Shown: positions 46,421-57,452, counted from the stretch's first letter. The stretch: 64,000 nt of DNA from Erinaceus europaeus (GCF_950295315.1 NC_080166.1:103509693-103573692), one strand, 5' to 3'. Translations and numbers: made by a program. Notes: generated by a model from the letters alone, not told the origin.

Positions 46421-46904
46421 AAAATATATATTTTATGGAAATTCAGTCCATTGTATTTACCATGAATCAATTTTCCAGTTACTCACAGGGGTCTTCCATC
46501 TCTTCACAGTTAATATTTCAGTTGAGAACAATATTTTGATAACCCCAAACTATATTATCTTTCAGAATTTTGGGCATATGCTCCCATATCTATAATGTTG
46601 AATATTCCATTGATGTTATTCTCATTAGGGGAAAAAAAAGACAACAACATTATTTCTTGCTTTCTCAGCTTTTGAATTTGCTCTTTTGTGTGTGTGTGTT
46701 TTGAAATTATGTAAGCATCTACACAGATAACACCTACTTTTATTCAACTAAAAACAGGATCTTATCTAAAATATCAAGCGCATTATAGTATTTCTTTCAT
46801 TTAGTTTCTCCTCTTTTGAAAGTTTTTCCCTTTCTTTTTTAATTACAGAGACTATTTTTGTTGTGTGGACATTTGCTCAGCACACCTCTTATAAATAGAC
46901 TTTT
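46421..46904. other. AT-rich spacer, nothing recognised
   Basis: A short (GT)n lies near 46688. No supported feature. Confidence 0.5.
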
Positions 46905-47098
46905 TAATTATCTTTATTTATATATTGGATAGAGACATCCAGAAATTGAGAGGGAAGGGGGTGATAGACAGGGAGAGAGACAGAGAATCACCTGCAGCCC
47001 TGCTTCACCACTCATGAAGCTGTCCCCCTGCAAGTGGGGATCAGAGGCTTGAACCTAGGTCCTTGTGCACTATAACATGTGTGCTCAACCAGGTGTGC
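46905..47098 (-). mobile_element. C-type SINE
   Basis: 'tatattggatagagacatcc', 'catgaagctgtccccctgca', 'agaggcttgaacctaggtcc', 'caaccaggtgtgcccc'. Possible short duplication 'ataaata' at 46891 and 47102. Confidence 0.83.
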
Positions 47099-47362
47099 CC
47101 CATAAATAAAATTTTAATTTTCATTATGGTCATCACAACTTTACCATATGACTGTAAAAACCTGGGATACTTAATCTCCATCTTTATATCTTCTTTCTAA
47201 TGTATGTTTTATTCCATCCAGTTTCATGTAGTATTGGCAGTAAGGGTAAATTTAGGCTGATGTGTATTGGTGTTGTGTCCAGGGCCAACTGCTTAGTATC
47301 CAGAGTTAGAGGCAAAGGGAAATGCAAGGTCTTTTTTATATAAAGGAAGGGAATATATTTTC

Positions 47363-48404
47363 TTTTCTTTTTTTTTTTTTGAGATTAGATTGGTTTATTT
47401 ATTTATTTTTATTTTTTTATTTAAGAAAGGATTAATTAACAAAACCATAGGGTAGGAGTGGTACAACTCCACACAATTCCTACCACCCAATCTCCATATC
47501 CCACCCCCTCCCCTGATAGCTTTCCCATTCTCCATTCCTCTGGGAGCATGGACCCAGGGTCATTGTGGGTTGCAGAAGGTAGAAGGTCTGGCTTCTGTAA
47601 TTGCTTCCCCACTGAACATGGGCATTGACTGGTTGGTCCATACTCCCAGTCTGCCTCTCTCTTTCCCTACTAGGGTGGGTCTCTGGGGAAGCAGAGCTCC
47701 AGGATACATTGGTGAGGTCTTCAGTCTAGGGAAGCCTGGCCGGCATCCTGATGACATCTGGAACCTGGTGACTGAAAAGAGAGTTAACATACGAAGCCAA
47801 ACAAATTGTTGAGCAATCATGGACCCAAAGCTTGGAATAGAGGAGAGGAAGTGTTAGGGGTGTACTCACTGCAAACTCTAGTGCACTTCTGCTTTCAGGC
47901 ATATATTTTGCAGTAGTTTATGGATACGTGTGAACATAAGCTCTCTCTCACAGAAACTGGTGTATATCTAGGTTTTGGGACTTTGTTAGAAAGTGAACCA
48001 CCTGAGATGAAATTAGAGTATACTATGAAAGGAAAGGTCTCACCCGAGTAATGAAGTTGAAGGGTTGTCATTCCACACGTGAAGTCTCTGGACACAGTCT
48101 GAAGTGAAGCATGTTGAGGTGGCAATCGTTGTGTTGGTTAGGTTGTGATCAGTGGATGCAATATTATTTGATATGGATTGGGAGAGGCATATGGAAAAGT
48201 GGTCCCTATCCAATGGTTCCAGGACTAGGGGAAGTAGAGGCTCCATAGTGGAGATGTGAGGTTCCTGCTGTCTTAGGGTTCAAAAAGACAATGGAAAGTT
48301 AATGTTATTATCGCATTATTTAGTAATTGGGTTAACTTTGAAAAGTCCTTTTGTTAGGGTTTGCTGTACAATATCCAGTATCTTGTATATAGCTGTGCTA
48401 TTGG
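47363..48404 (-). mobile_element. 5'-truncated young L1 3' end, antisense, 14-bp target duplication
   Basis: Begins with a T-rich tail (47363-47418) and is the antisense of about 33776-34770 of the full-length L1. 'gggaatatattttc' at 47349-47362 and 48405-48418 is its target duplication. Colinear, no inversion. Open frames 47560-47820 and 47895-48125 are 3' UTR translations. Confidence 0.92.
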
Positions 48405-48499
48405 GGGAATATATTTTCATTAAAACTACTCAAATATAAGACTCCTTTCTTTCTAGCTTTAACTCAACCTGTTATGTTATTGATCTTCTTTTCTTATTT

Positions 48500-48690
48500 T
48501 ATTTTATTTTATTTAAGGACTGATGGTTTATAGCATATTCTTTAATACATAGACATAACCTCTTATCTCCCCTTGATTGGTGTCTAGAAGAAAAAAAGTA
48601 GAGCCCATTGTTTTCCTGCCCTTTTCCCTCTTCTCCCAGTGCTCTTTGCTTTGATTCAATATATTGGGTTTCACCTTATGTTTTCTCTTG
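48500..48690 (-). mobile_element. Old L1 3' UTR remnant, antisense, part 1
   Basis: 'ctttgctttgattcaatata' and the C/T-rich part before it match the antisense remnants at 35830 and 39838. Interrupted by the D-type SINE that follows; 48888-48960 ('taagttccacttataagtg') may be its continuation. Confidence 0.5.
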
Positions 48691-48887
48691 CTTTAAAAAA
48701 TATTTTATTTTTGGTGATAGAGATGCATAAAGATACAGAACAAAGGAAAGGAGAGAGACAGAGGGGGGGGGAGAGACTAGAGCTCTGCTCAACTCTGGCA
48801 TATGGTGGTGGAGGGAGATTGATCTGGAACTTCTGGCATTTCAGGCATGGAAGTCTTTTGCATAATCATCATACTATCTCCCCTTCC
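48691..48887 (-). mobile_element. D-type SINE
   Basis: T-rich tail, purine-rich body with a G9 run, 'agagctctgctcaactctgg', 'agggagattgatctggaact' and 'cataatcatcatactatctc'. Confidence 0.8.
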
Positions 48888-49107
48888 CCCTGTTCTTTGA
48901 TCTTAAGTTCCACTTATAAGTGTGATTTTTCTGCTTGGTACTGTTGCCCCACAAGCATTGGAACACTCATACTGGGTTACCCAAGTTTTAACTACTTCTG
49001 CAGCTCTTGGGGTAATGACAATATATTCTTAGTGGGATAGAGAAGCATGCTTACCCTTTTGACTATCTATAGCTTCAATCAACAGCAGAAGGACGATTCC
49101 TGTGATT

Positions 49108-49376
49108 CATAAAAAAATATTTATTCCCTTTTGCTGCCCTTGTTTTATTGTTGTAGTTATTATTGTAGTCATCATTATTGGATAGGGCAGAGAGAAATGG
49201 AGAGAGGAGGGAGTGACGGAGAGGGGGAGAGAAAGATAAACCTGCAGACCTGCTTCCCAGCCTGTGAAGCGACTCCTCTGCAGGTGGGGAGCCTGGGCTC
49301 GAACCAGGATCCTTATGCCGGTCCTTGCGCTTTGCGCCACCTGTGCTTAACCCGCTGTGCTACAGCCCGACTCCCA
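49108..49376 (-). mobile_element. B-type SINE
   Basis: 'cccttttgctgcccttgttt', purine body, 'ctgcaggtggggagcctggg', 'ctcgaaccaggatccttatg' and 'aacccgctgtgctacagccc'. CpGs are well kept in the head, so it is fairly young. Confidence 0.92.
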
Positions 49377-49470
49377 GTATGGTTAAGGTTTATGAACCTC
49401 AGCCCAGTTTAGATTTCGGAAAATAATCTCTCACCTTGTTCTTGGGATGCTACGTGGCAAGTACCCACGT

Positions 49471-49783
49471 TTGCTGCTTGCAAGAATCCCATCTGTCACA
49501 ACAAGATAAACACAGACTTAAAGTGAAAGGATGGAAAACTATCATACATTCTAATGGACCACAAAAAAAGGCAGGAACAACCATTCTCATCTCAGACACG
49601 ATAGATTTTAAATTCAATAAAGTAATAAAAGATAGGCAAGGACATTACATAATGATTAGAGGATCAATCAGCCAAGAAGACTTAACAATTATTAACATCT
49701 ATGCACCCAACGAGGGACCATCTAAATACATTAAGCACCTACTGAAAGAATTTCAAAAATACATCAATAGTAATACAATATTA
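49471..49783 (+). mobile_element. Internal piece of young L1 ORF2 (endonuclease region), no tail
   Basis: About 312 bp match 29708-30019 of the full-length L1 with roughly ten differences. In the ORF2 frame this is the endonuclease between the E42 region and just short of the D144 motif. It remains open in that frame across the piece. Both ends are abrupt; there is no poly(A), no L1 3' end and no duplication that I can see. Confidence 0.88.
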
Positions 49784-50049
49784 ATTATTTCAATTAGGTT
49801 TCCTCTTAAGTGTAATTAGAAAATAATATTAAGGAAAGTTAAGACTGTGCATTACTTCAAATTATTGTAAATCTTTTTCCTCTTTTTTTAATGTAGTCTA
49901 TATCTGAGAGAAATTTTTGGTATATTCATTTATAGATTTTGTTTTTTTAATAAACTCTATTTTTGTTTTGAAGGTCTTTTACTTATCCTTTATTTTTTTC
50001 AGGGCATTTTATTTTTAATGAAGACATTTTCAGTATTATTTGTAAATAG

Positions 50050-50345
50050 TTAAGATTTAGAAACTACCCAAGTACTCTTGGACATATAATTGTAGAAATA
50101 ATATAATAATATGATATGTAACATGCATGAATATATAGGATGGCATACACACTATTTAACCATAAAAGATATGAAATTCTGCTTTTTGCAACTATAACGA
50201 CAGATTTCAAGAGTATTGTGCCTAGTGCAATAACAACAACAACAATAAACAACAAGGGCAACAAGAAAGAAAAAATAGCCTGCAGGAGCAGTGGATTCAT
50301 AGTACAGGCACCGAGCCCCAGTGACAACCCTGGAGACAAAAAATA

Positions 50346-50404
<59 letters not shown>

Positions 50405-50480
50405 TAGTGAAATAAATCAGAGAAATGCAAAATGTTATATGGTTTCCCTTAAGTGTGGTACATAGAAAAATAAACTCAAT
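50050..50480 (+). mobile_element. Old L1 ORF2 end split by a SINE tail
   Basis: 'actatttaaccataaaagat' ... 'gaaattctgctttttgcaac' and, after the insertion, 'gtgaaataaatcagagaaat' ... 'tggtttcccttaagtgtgg' read as the classic end of old mammalian L1 ORF2. The insertion at 50228-50400 lies within. Confidence 0.7.
50228..50400 (+). mobile_element. B-type SINE 3' tail only, with (TA)n and target duplication
   Basis: Has CAACAACAACAATAA, 'acaagggcaacaagaaag', the tail module 'ggagcagtggattcatagt' and 'cccagtgacaaccctggag', then an uninterrupted (TA)n at 50353-50400. The whole tRNA head is absent. 'tgcctagtg' at 50219-50227 and 50401-50409 is its target duplication, so the head was never inserted. 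Confidence 0.88.
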
Positions 50481-50576
50481 AAAATAAAAATTAATGGTAA
50501 AGGAGCCAAAAAGGTGGGTTAAAGAAGTCAACAACACTTGTACAATGAAGAATAGAATTATACTTTTGCAGGTGAA

Positions 50577-50935
50577 CTTGATATAATGTATATATATAAA
50601 TATACATATGTTAATTTTGATTATACATACCTGAAACTTATATAATGTTTATATTATCATGTGAAGCTTTTCAGTAAAAGTGACTGAATTTGAAAAAGGG
50701 GTGCTTTTCTCCTCAAACCTCTGACTTTTTGATGTTATATAAACTTAATTTACATAATCATTTTTAATTTCTTGTATTATCTTTGCTAAACTTGTTTCAA
50801 TTTTTTTATTCATTTTCTGTCTCAACTTCCATGTTGTTTGGTTAGTTTCTATTTCTCATACTTAGGAATCTCTCTAGACTTAGAAAATTGACTTTTCCAT
50901 CATTTGTATGTTTAGTCCAAGATTATAAACATGAA
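50577..50935. repeat. 359-bp direct repeat, copy 1
   Basis: Identical by eye to 51902-52260 except for one T/A difference in a T-run near 50803. It probably includes old L1 3' UTR ('cctgaaacttatataatg'). Confidence 0.93.
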
Positions 50936-51901
50936 CAGCTATTTCTCATACTATGCAGCTATCAAGAACAATGAACCCACCTTCTCTGACCCATCTTGGA
51001 CAGAGCTAGAAGGAATTATGTTAAGTGAACTAAGTCAGAAAGTTAAAGATGAGTATGGGATGATCCCACTCATCAACAGAAGCTGACTTAGAAGATCTGA
51101 AAGGGAAACTAAAAGCAGGACCTGATCAAATTGTAAGTAGGGCACCAAAGTAAAAACCCAGTGGTGAGGGGTAGACATGTAGCTTCCTGGGCCAGTGGGG
51201 GGTGGGAGTGGGCGGGAGGGATGGGTCACGGTCCTTTGGTGATGGGAATGGTGTTTATGTACACTCCTAGCAAAATGTAGACATATAAATCAGTAGTTAA
51301 TTAATATGAGAGGGGGAAATCAATTGTATGTCTCAAAGGTTCTCAAAAGACAAACTGAATCCTTTTAATAGATAGGCTACGTATTTGATATGCGGACTCT
51401 CTCAAAAGCCTAGACCAAGTAGATTAGAAGCTTCCAATAGCACAGCTATATACAAGATACTGGGTACTGTACAGCAAACCATAACAAAGGGACTTTTCAA
51501 AGTTAACCCAATTAACAAATAATGTGATGATAATATTAACTATTGTCTTTTTGAACCCTAAGACAGCAGGAACCTCACATCTTCACTATAGAGCCCCTAC
51601 TTCCCCCAGTCCTGGCACCCTTGGATAGGGCTCACTTTCCCGTATGCATCTCCCAATCCATACCAAATAATATTGCATCCGCCGATCACAACCTAACCAA
51701 AGCAACGATTGCCATCTCAACATGCTTCACCTCAGAGTGTATCCAGAGACTTCACGTGTGGAATGACAACCCTTCAGCTTCATTACTTGGGTGAGACCTT
51801 TCCTTTTATAGTACACTCTAATTTCATCTCAGGTAGTTCACTTTCTAACAAAGTCCCATAACCTAGACATACACCAGTTTCTGTGAGAGGGAGCGTATGT
51901 G
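50936..51901 (+). mobile_element. Young L1 fragment without 3' end, between the direct repeats
   Basis: From about 50948 it matches 33282-34246 of the full-length L1 at very high identity (last ~47 ORF2 codons and the first ~820 bp of 3' UTR). It stops inside the 3' UTR at 'gagggagcgtatgt', with no terminal block and no poly(A). The left junction 50936-50949 ('cagctatttctcat') repeats 'ctatttctcatact', which also lies inside the flanking repeat near 50849. Confidence 0.9.
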
Positions 51902-52260
51902 CTTGATATAATGTATATATATAAATATACATATGTTAATTTTGATTATACATACCTGAAACTTATATAATGTTTATATTATCATGTGAAGCTTTTCAGT
52001 AAAAGTGACTGAATTTGAAAAAGGGGTGCTTTTCTCCTCAAACCTCTGACTTTTTGATGTTATATAAACTTAATTTACATAATCATTTTTAATTTCTTGT
52101 ATTATCTTTGCTAAACTTGTTTCAATTTTTTAATTCATTTTCTGTCTCAACTTCCATGTTGTTTGGTTAGTTTCTATTTCTCATACTTAGGAATCTCTCT
52201 AGACTTAGAAAATTGACTTTTCCATCATTTGTATGTTTAGTCCAAGATTATAAACATGAA
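51902..52260. repeat. 359-bp direct repeat, copy 2
   Basis: See 50577-50935; starts 'cttgatataatg' and ends 'ataaacatgaa' in both copies. Confidence 0.93.
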
Positions 52261-52566
52261 TTTTTTTTCTTTTCTGGTAGTTAAAGGGTTTCTTGTAAGC
52301 TAGAATATTCTTGAGAGTAGAAAAGACAAGAGCTTCTTAGTCATCAATTTTGGAAAGTAACTGGCAAAATTCACTTTAAGATGAGAAAATTTTAATGTTA
52401 TAGTTAGTCCCTAATCACACTTTAAATGCCATGCTCTCTTATTTCCAATACTAAGTATAATGTTGTTTGAGTACGCTTTCTAGTCTCTGTGTGATCCTAT
52501 TAGAAGGCAGCATCCTGATTCTGAGTTGATTCCTTTGGTTTTAAGGTGAATTTCATTAAAACTCTC
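52261..52566. other. AT-rich spacer, nothing recognised
   Basis: No supported feature. Confidence 0.5.
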
Positions 52567-52763
52567 TCCTGGGAATATGAATCGACCTGCCTATGCCCAT
52601 GTTCAGTGGGAAGCGATCATAGAAGCCAGACTTTTCACCTTCTGTACCCCATAATGACCCTGGGTCCATACTCCCAGAGGGATAAAGTATAGGGAAGCTA
52701 TCAGGGGAGAGGATGGGATATGGAATTCTGGTGGTGGGAATTGTGTAGAGTTGTACCCCTCTT
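52567..52763 (+). mobile_element. L1 3' end piece lacking a tail
   Basis: 'gaatcgacctgcctatgccc', 'aatgaccctgggtccatact', 'gctatcaggggagaggatgg', 'tgtgtagagttgtacccctc'. It stops a few bases before the usual L1 end, with no poly(A). Confidence 0.75.
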
Positions 52764-53654
52764 GAAACCATTAACTTTTGGGAGTCTTCTTCGGTTGTTT
52801 TCTCTTCTCTTAAATATGGCAACATCGAACCATATTCTTAGCTTTGATGTTGAAATTCTTATGCTTGTTTCTTTTCCATGTGTATTCAAAATGTTACACT
52901 CTCCCTTTCTTCTCTCTACCTTCCCTCCTTCCCTCTTCATTCTAAGTAATACTCATAATATTTTGTCTGTTAACTACTTATTTAACATTTATATTTCTTT
53001 CTTTATCTCTGTACACTTATATCAGCAATGTTTACAGAGGTGCTGAAGAAAAATAATATGTTCTAGCCTGGAGTATTGAACCATAAACTGTACACTGAAT
53101 TTCAGTAACCCATCACGTTGCTTTGTATTGCACTTTCTAAATGAGATGGATTATGCACTCAACAAATGATTGCTTGAATAATTCAGCAATGCATTCTAAT
53201 TTGTCAAATTTATACTAAAAACAAAAAGAACAATAAACATGAGCTTTGGAATATTTTTCAATATGCATCCAAAATTTGCTTAAGTCTCCAGTGTTACTTG
53301 GAAGATATGCATTCCAAAGGTTGTGTTTGGAATGTCGCCTTACTTGTGAAAAAAAAATTACTGACTTATATTTAATAGTACGTCTAAATACATTCTGATT
53401 ATATGCAAATGATATGGCACAGCGGATACAGACAAACCATATACCTCTAGGGTAATATTTAGGATCACAGGCATTTCTTTTATAAATGGATTCATTTTAA
53501 ATCAAGGCATATAAAATAACGTTTTTTCTGCTCCTATTGATTTGTGTGATCTAATATTCTAATAAACACATACATGTACCTATGACATTGTTAAAACTAT
53601 TTGTTTTTATTTTTAGGTTAAAAGAAAAAATTAAATTAAATTAAATTAAAAAAA
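52764..53654. other. AT-rich spacer with an (AAATT)n run
   Basis: (TTAAA)n lies at about 53627-53650. Otherwise nothing recognised. Confidence 0.5.
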
Positions 53655-53790
53655 GGTGGATTTTCAGCTTCATGGGCCAGAGGGGGGATAAGAAAGGAGG
53701 GTTGGGATGGGACACAGTCTTTTGGGGGTGGGAATAGTGTTTATGTACATTTTTATTAATTTGTAGTTATTAAAATAAAAAATAAAAAAT
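53655..53790 (+). mobile_element. Old L1 3' UTR G-rich piece
   Basis: 'tcatgggccagaggggggat', 'gatgggacacagtcttttgg' and 'aatagtgtttatgtacattt' parallel the G-rich tract and following bases of the young L1 3' UTR (33520-33600). Confidence 0.65.
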
Positions 53791-54117
53791 GGCAAATTGT
53801 TAGATAATAAACATTCAGATTCAGTGTTCAAAATGATACAGAAATAACAAGAAAAATAGTTAAATAAAAATACTTTCTTCAGTATAATTTAAGTTAGAGT
53901 CTCTGAGAAATAAGGCAGAACACAGTTATATTTTTAAAAGCTTACATTATAAAATAGATCTCAACACATAAGCATGCTTTTAAGGAGCTTATATAATGAT
54001 TTTCTTATTAGACTAATCAACACAAACACTTGTAAAGCCAAAAATACAAATTGCTTGCTGAGTCTGCATTGAACTCATATTTCATCCATTTCTTGTGTCT
54101 TTAACCTCATACAGTTC

Positions 54118-54283
54118 ATTTTTTAAAATTTTATTTTAGAGATAGAGATTCAGAGAGAAAGACAAAAAGAAAGACCAGAACACAGCTACCTCTGGCTTAT
54201 AGTGGTACTAGGGATTGAAACCGGGACCCACAGCCTCAAGCATGAAAGCCTTCTGCATAATCTCTATGCTATTTCACCAGTTT
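54118..54283 (-). mobile_element. D-type SINE
   Basis: 'aaattttattttagagatag', 'cagctacctctggcttatag', 'agggattgaaaccgggaccc', 'cataatctctatgctatttc'. Confidence 0.78.
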
Positions 54284-54762
54284 TCATATACTTCTTTACC
54301 ACATTTCCTCATTATTGCAAGTCACTCCAGGTCCTCCGCTGCCCTGACCAGCGGCAGCAGGGGATCAGAGCAGCCCCTGGGGGTCAAAGGGTGGCCCTGG
54401 TGTCTAGGGTGATGTGCATGGAGAGGAAGAAACCATGCCGGACTCATCCATCTCTGGGAGAAGCCTCAGAGGGACAACTTATTTGTTATATCTGTTTGTC
54501 AAGCAAACAGATATACCCATAGCCCAGAAAGAGTTTGAGGTAATCATTAACCCAAACACAATGCAACACAGTGCATAGTTAACATCTTGACCTACAAAGT
54601 ATTTGATCATAACTGGAAAGTTACCATACAAGGCTTGGTCATGAGCTCAGCAACACAATTTTCTCTGGGGTAAATTACAGGCACTTTAGGGCAGGGGAGA
54701 GGAAGCAATTGAGTGAGATCTGCTGCGCTTTTCAAGGTGGCCATACACAATACACAGTTCTT
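54284..54762 (-). other. Putative 3' UTR side of a non-L1 LINE remnant
   Basis: Non-coding, less AT-rich than its surroundings. On the minus strand it lies downstream of the open frame at 54763-55188 and contains the perfect hairpin at 54487-54515. I do not recognise it as any SINE or L1 in this window. Assignment to the same element is an inference from adjacency. Confidence 0.35.
54487..54515. other. Perfect 12-bp hairpin, 5-base loop
   Basis: 'tatatctgtttg' (54487-54498), loop 'tcaag', 'caaacagatata' (54504-54515). Could be a LINE 3' terminal stem-loop read by its own reverse transcriptase, or chance. Confidence 0.6.
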
Positions 54763-55188
54763 CTAGCATTTGCCCTTCTTCCGTAGCCAGTCAACAGCGT
54801 CAGGTTGAGCCTGATGTAAAGTTTCGAGACCTCCTTTGAATCTGGAGAGGTGGCAGTCTTTGACTATGTGGGTCATAGTCTGTCTGGAGCCGCAGGGGCA
54901 GTTCGGGTCATCTCTGGCTCCCCAGCGATGGAACATAGCAGCGCACCGGCCATGGCCTGTTCGATAGCGATTGAGGAGGGCCCATTCATAACGTGCTAGG
55001 TCAAAGCCGGGTTGATGCTTGCAGGGGTCTGTGATGAGGTGTTTGTTCTTTACCTCAGCTGACTGCCAACTCTGTTTCCAAGAGTCTGGAACAAAGAAGT
55101 TCAGTGTAGGCGTAGGAGAACAGATTGGATGACAAGACGTGGGATGAACAGGGTGGGCGAAGATATCCGTGTATGTTGGCAGGTCCGG
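54763..55188 (-). pseudogene. C-terminal remnant of a non-L1 non-LTR retrotransposon protein
   Basis: An open frame of 141 codons ends at TAG (54763-54765); an in-frame TGA at 55189-55191 bounds it upstream, and it has no usable start, so it is a remnant. The reading shows 'GFDLARYEWALLNRYRTGHG' (residues 61-80 of the open frame), 'HRWG' at 87-90, then a knuckle C-X1-C-X7-H-X4-C ('CPCGSRQTMTHIVKDC', 97-112) and 'GGLETLH' before the end. Such a pattern is typical of the C-termini of Jockey/I/CR1/RTE-type polymerases in animals, by recollection. It is unlike L1 ORF2, whose knuckle is C-X3-C-X7-H-X4-C. The clade is not settled, nor whether it is an old resident or an acquired element. Confidence 0.65.
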
Positions 55189-55191
55189 TCA

Positions 55192-55480
55192 AGCGTAGAT
55201 GTGGGAAATGAACTTAGATGATGCCGCATCCCGACAAATACACAGTAATTCATGGCCTTTGTTTTAAGGAGACAGAGTGGCATGTACAGAAAGATTTCCC
55301 CATTCGGGCATGCCATCTATCATTAGTTCATGAGGTCAGGGGAGACTTGCCATTGTCTGTACCCAGGAAAGGGGAGAATTTGGGATCTACCCTCTCAGAC
55401 TCTCATGAAAATGGCCTGAACTTCCTGGACAGTGGGCCCACTTCCCACACATTATCAGTTAAATGAATTCAGAGCACTCC
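55192..55480 (-). other. Possible upstream part of the same LINE remnant
   Basis: Base composition is still higher in GC than farther right, but stops appear in all minus frames and I recognise no motif. The element's 5' limit is unknown. Confidence 0.3.
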
Positions 55481-57344
55481 ATTTTAAAGAGAAACACAAG
55501 TAAATATCCCTTATACTAAAACTCCTCCATAATTTCTACCACTGAACATTAATATATGTTATATATATATATTGGTTGTATATTCTATTTACATTTTTGT
55601 CCTCCAAGTAATTATTTTACATTATTCCTTAGGTTAAATAAACATAAAATCAGAGTGGGATGAAGAAAAAAAGAAGTCAGTTCAAAGGTTTCCCAGATTT
55701 CAGTACAATGCCTTCCATCCATTTCATATTCTATCCCAGACATCTGTTTCCCTCTCCTAGCAATAATCTACATGGCAAAGATAATAAATTCTGGGTCTTT
55801 TTGTTTTGGCTTAGACATCTAAGTAGATTTATAGAATTGTATATGTAATTCAGCATGAATCTCCATATATATACCTATATAACTACAATAACAATACTAA
55901 ACACTACTTTTACTTGTTATCATTGAAATAGCTAGTATAGCGTTTCAGTTCCATTTACTTAAACAGTTTCACTTTTATGTTGTAAACTAAAGTAAAATAC
56001 ATTTTTTATCTTTAAGTTTTCTGCATTTAATAAAGGGTATACAAAGTAAGGAGGTATCAGTAATATAAGCATAATAAATGAATGTATCTGGTGATTTTAG
56101 TATTTATAATTTTAGTTAAATATGTGAGTAAGAAATAGGTTCTGCAATATGTTGTTTACTCCCCAGTAAGCTAACCTATCACATCAGTTATAAATTAGTC
56201 AGTCTTATAATAAAAACTTATGTCCAATGTAAAAGACTCACAACTTGTACCAAATGCTTTAAAACTAGAGAAACAAGATAATGAAATGTTGATATATTAT
56301 GCTTTATTACTGAATTAATATTTAATTAATTTGAGAAAACTCCATGGACACTAATCATAAATGTGTATAGGATCACACAAACACACAAAAAACTGTGGTT
56401 GATAATCTAACTGTCCCCAAATGACTAAGTGTAATCATAACAAATAAAATACTATAGCAAGGAAGTCATTATTTAAAAAGAGCATAATGAGGATTCATTT
56501 TGAATGCAAGTAAAGAGAATTTTATCTGATCCTGCTAAATATGTCAGTTAGGAGAAACAGAACAATAACATTAATAATGTGTGCTCCGATAATACTGGAG
56601 CTAAGTGAATGATGAATCAGATTGGATGGCAGATAGCAAACCTGAAAATGCTGGAACCAATAACAATCAGACTAAGAACAGTGTCTCAGAATGGTCAACA
56701 AATGAAAAAAGTAAAAATTACAATGGACACAACAGTGGTGATTTAGGAAATGCTGAGAGTCTTATCTTTATAAGAAATGAAAGAAAAATGAATGCCTTAA
56801 GCATGTTCAAAGTGAATATGAGCTGAATTGGGGGGGAGGGACAGAAACATTATCTCACGTTTGTTAATATTACAATGTGTGAATTCAAGTCAGAAAGAGG
56901 TTATTTAAAGTTTTAAATTAACAGCCTCTATGGAATTAATTCCGAAGATAGGGTCTTTATAAGCAATTCACTTGGCAATAGTTAAATAGTAACCTCTACT
57001 GAGGTCAAAGTTACATAGCCATGGATACATGGATAATTTCAGTAACTGTCCTACATTTTGATGCTCAATTTGTCCTTTTCACTTTCTCTGATTGAAGCAA
57101 ACTTTCTGGCATTCTGATCCTAACTAAGCAAGGTATTCACCGAATTGTAGAATATAGGAGGTCAGTCTTGTTCAACCAAGACCAATCATCAACCTTTCTC
57201 AGTCATAGACAACTCACGACTAAACCATGTCAGCTGTTATCAATAATACAAAATATTATAGACTAATTATTCATTTTAGATAATTCCTTTCTATATGTGC
57301 TGCTCTCCACTGAAGTTAATGCTAAGGCAGATACAAAGTAGTGT
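55481..57344. other. AT-rich region, nothing recognised
   Basis: A short (AT)n lies near 55560. The 73-codon frame at 56605-56826 is Asn/Ser-rich without features of a known protein. Confidence 0.5.
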
Positions 57345-57452
57345 ACTTCCCTTGTTCTTGCTTTTGTATGGTGCCAGGATGAATCCCAGTACCTCATGCA
57401 ACTAAAACATACATGTTACCATTCAGCCACCTTCTATTGTGCCATTTCTTAA
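57345..57452 (-). mobile_element. Degraded D-type SINE
   Basis: 'gtatggtgccaggatgaatc' (box B region) and 'accattcagccaccttctat' in antisense order. Confidence 0.45.

Noticed and set aside
54202..54522. Plus-strand 106-codon frame ending in the GC-richer region.
   Set aside because: It begins in a D-type SINE and crosses into unrelated sequence; no domain. The meaningful reading near here is on the minus strand.
56605..56826. Hydrophilic 73-codon frame rich in Asn, Ser and Lys.
   Set aside because: Expected from A-rich sequence; no start context, splice partners or family resemblance.
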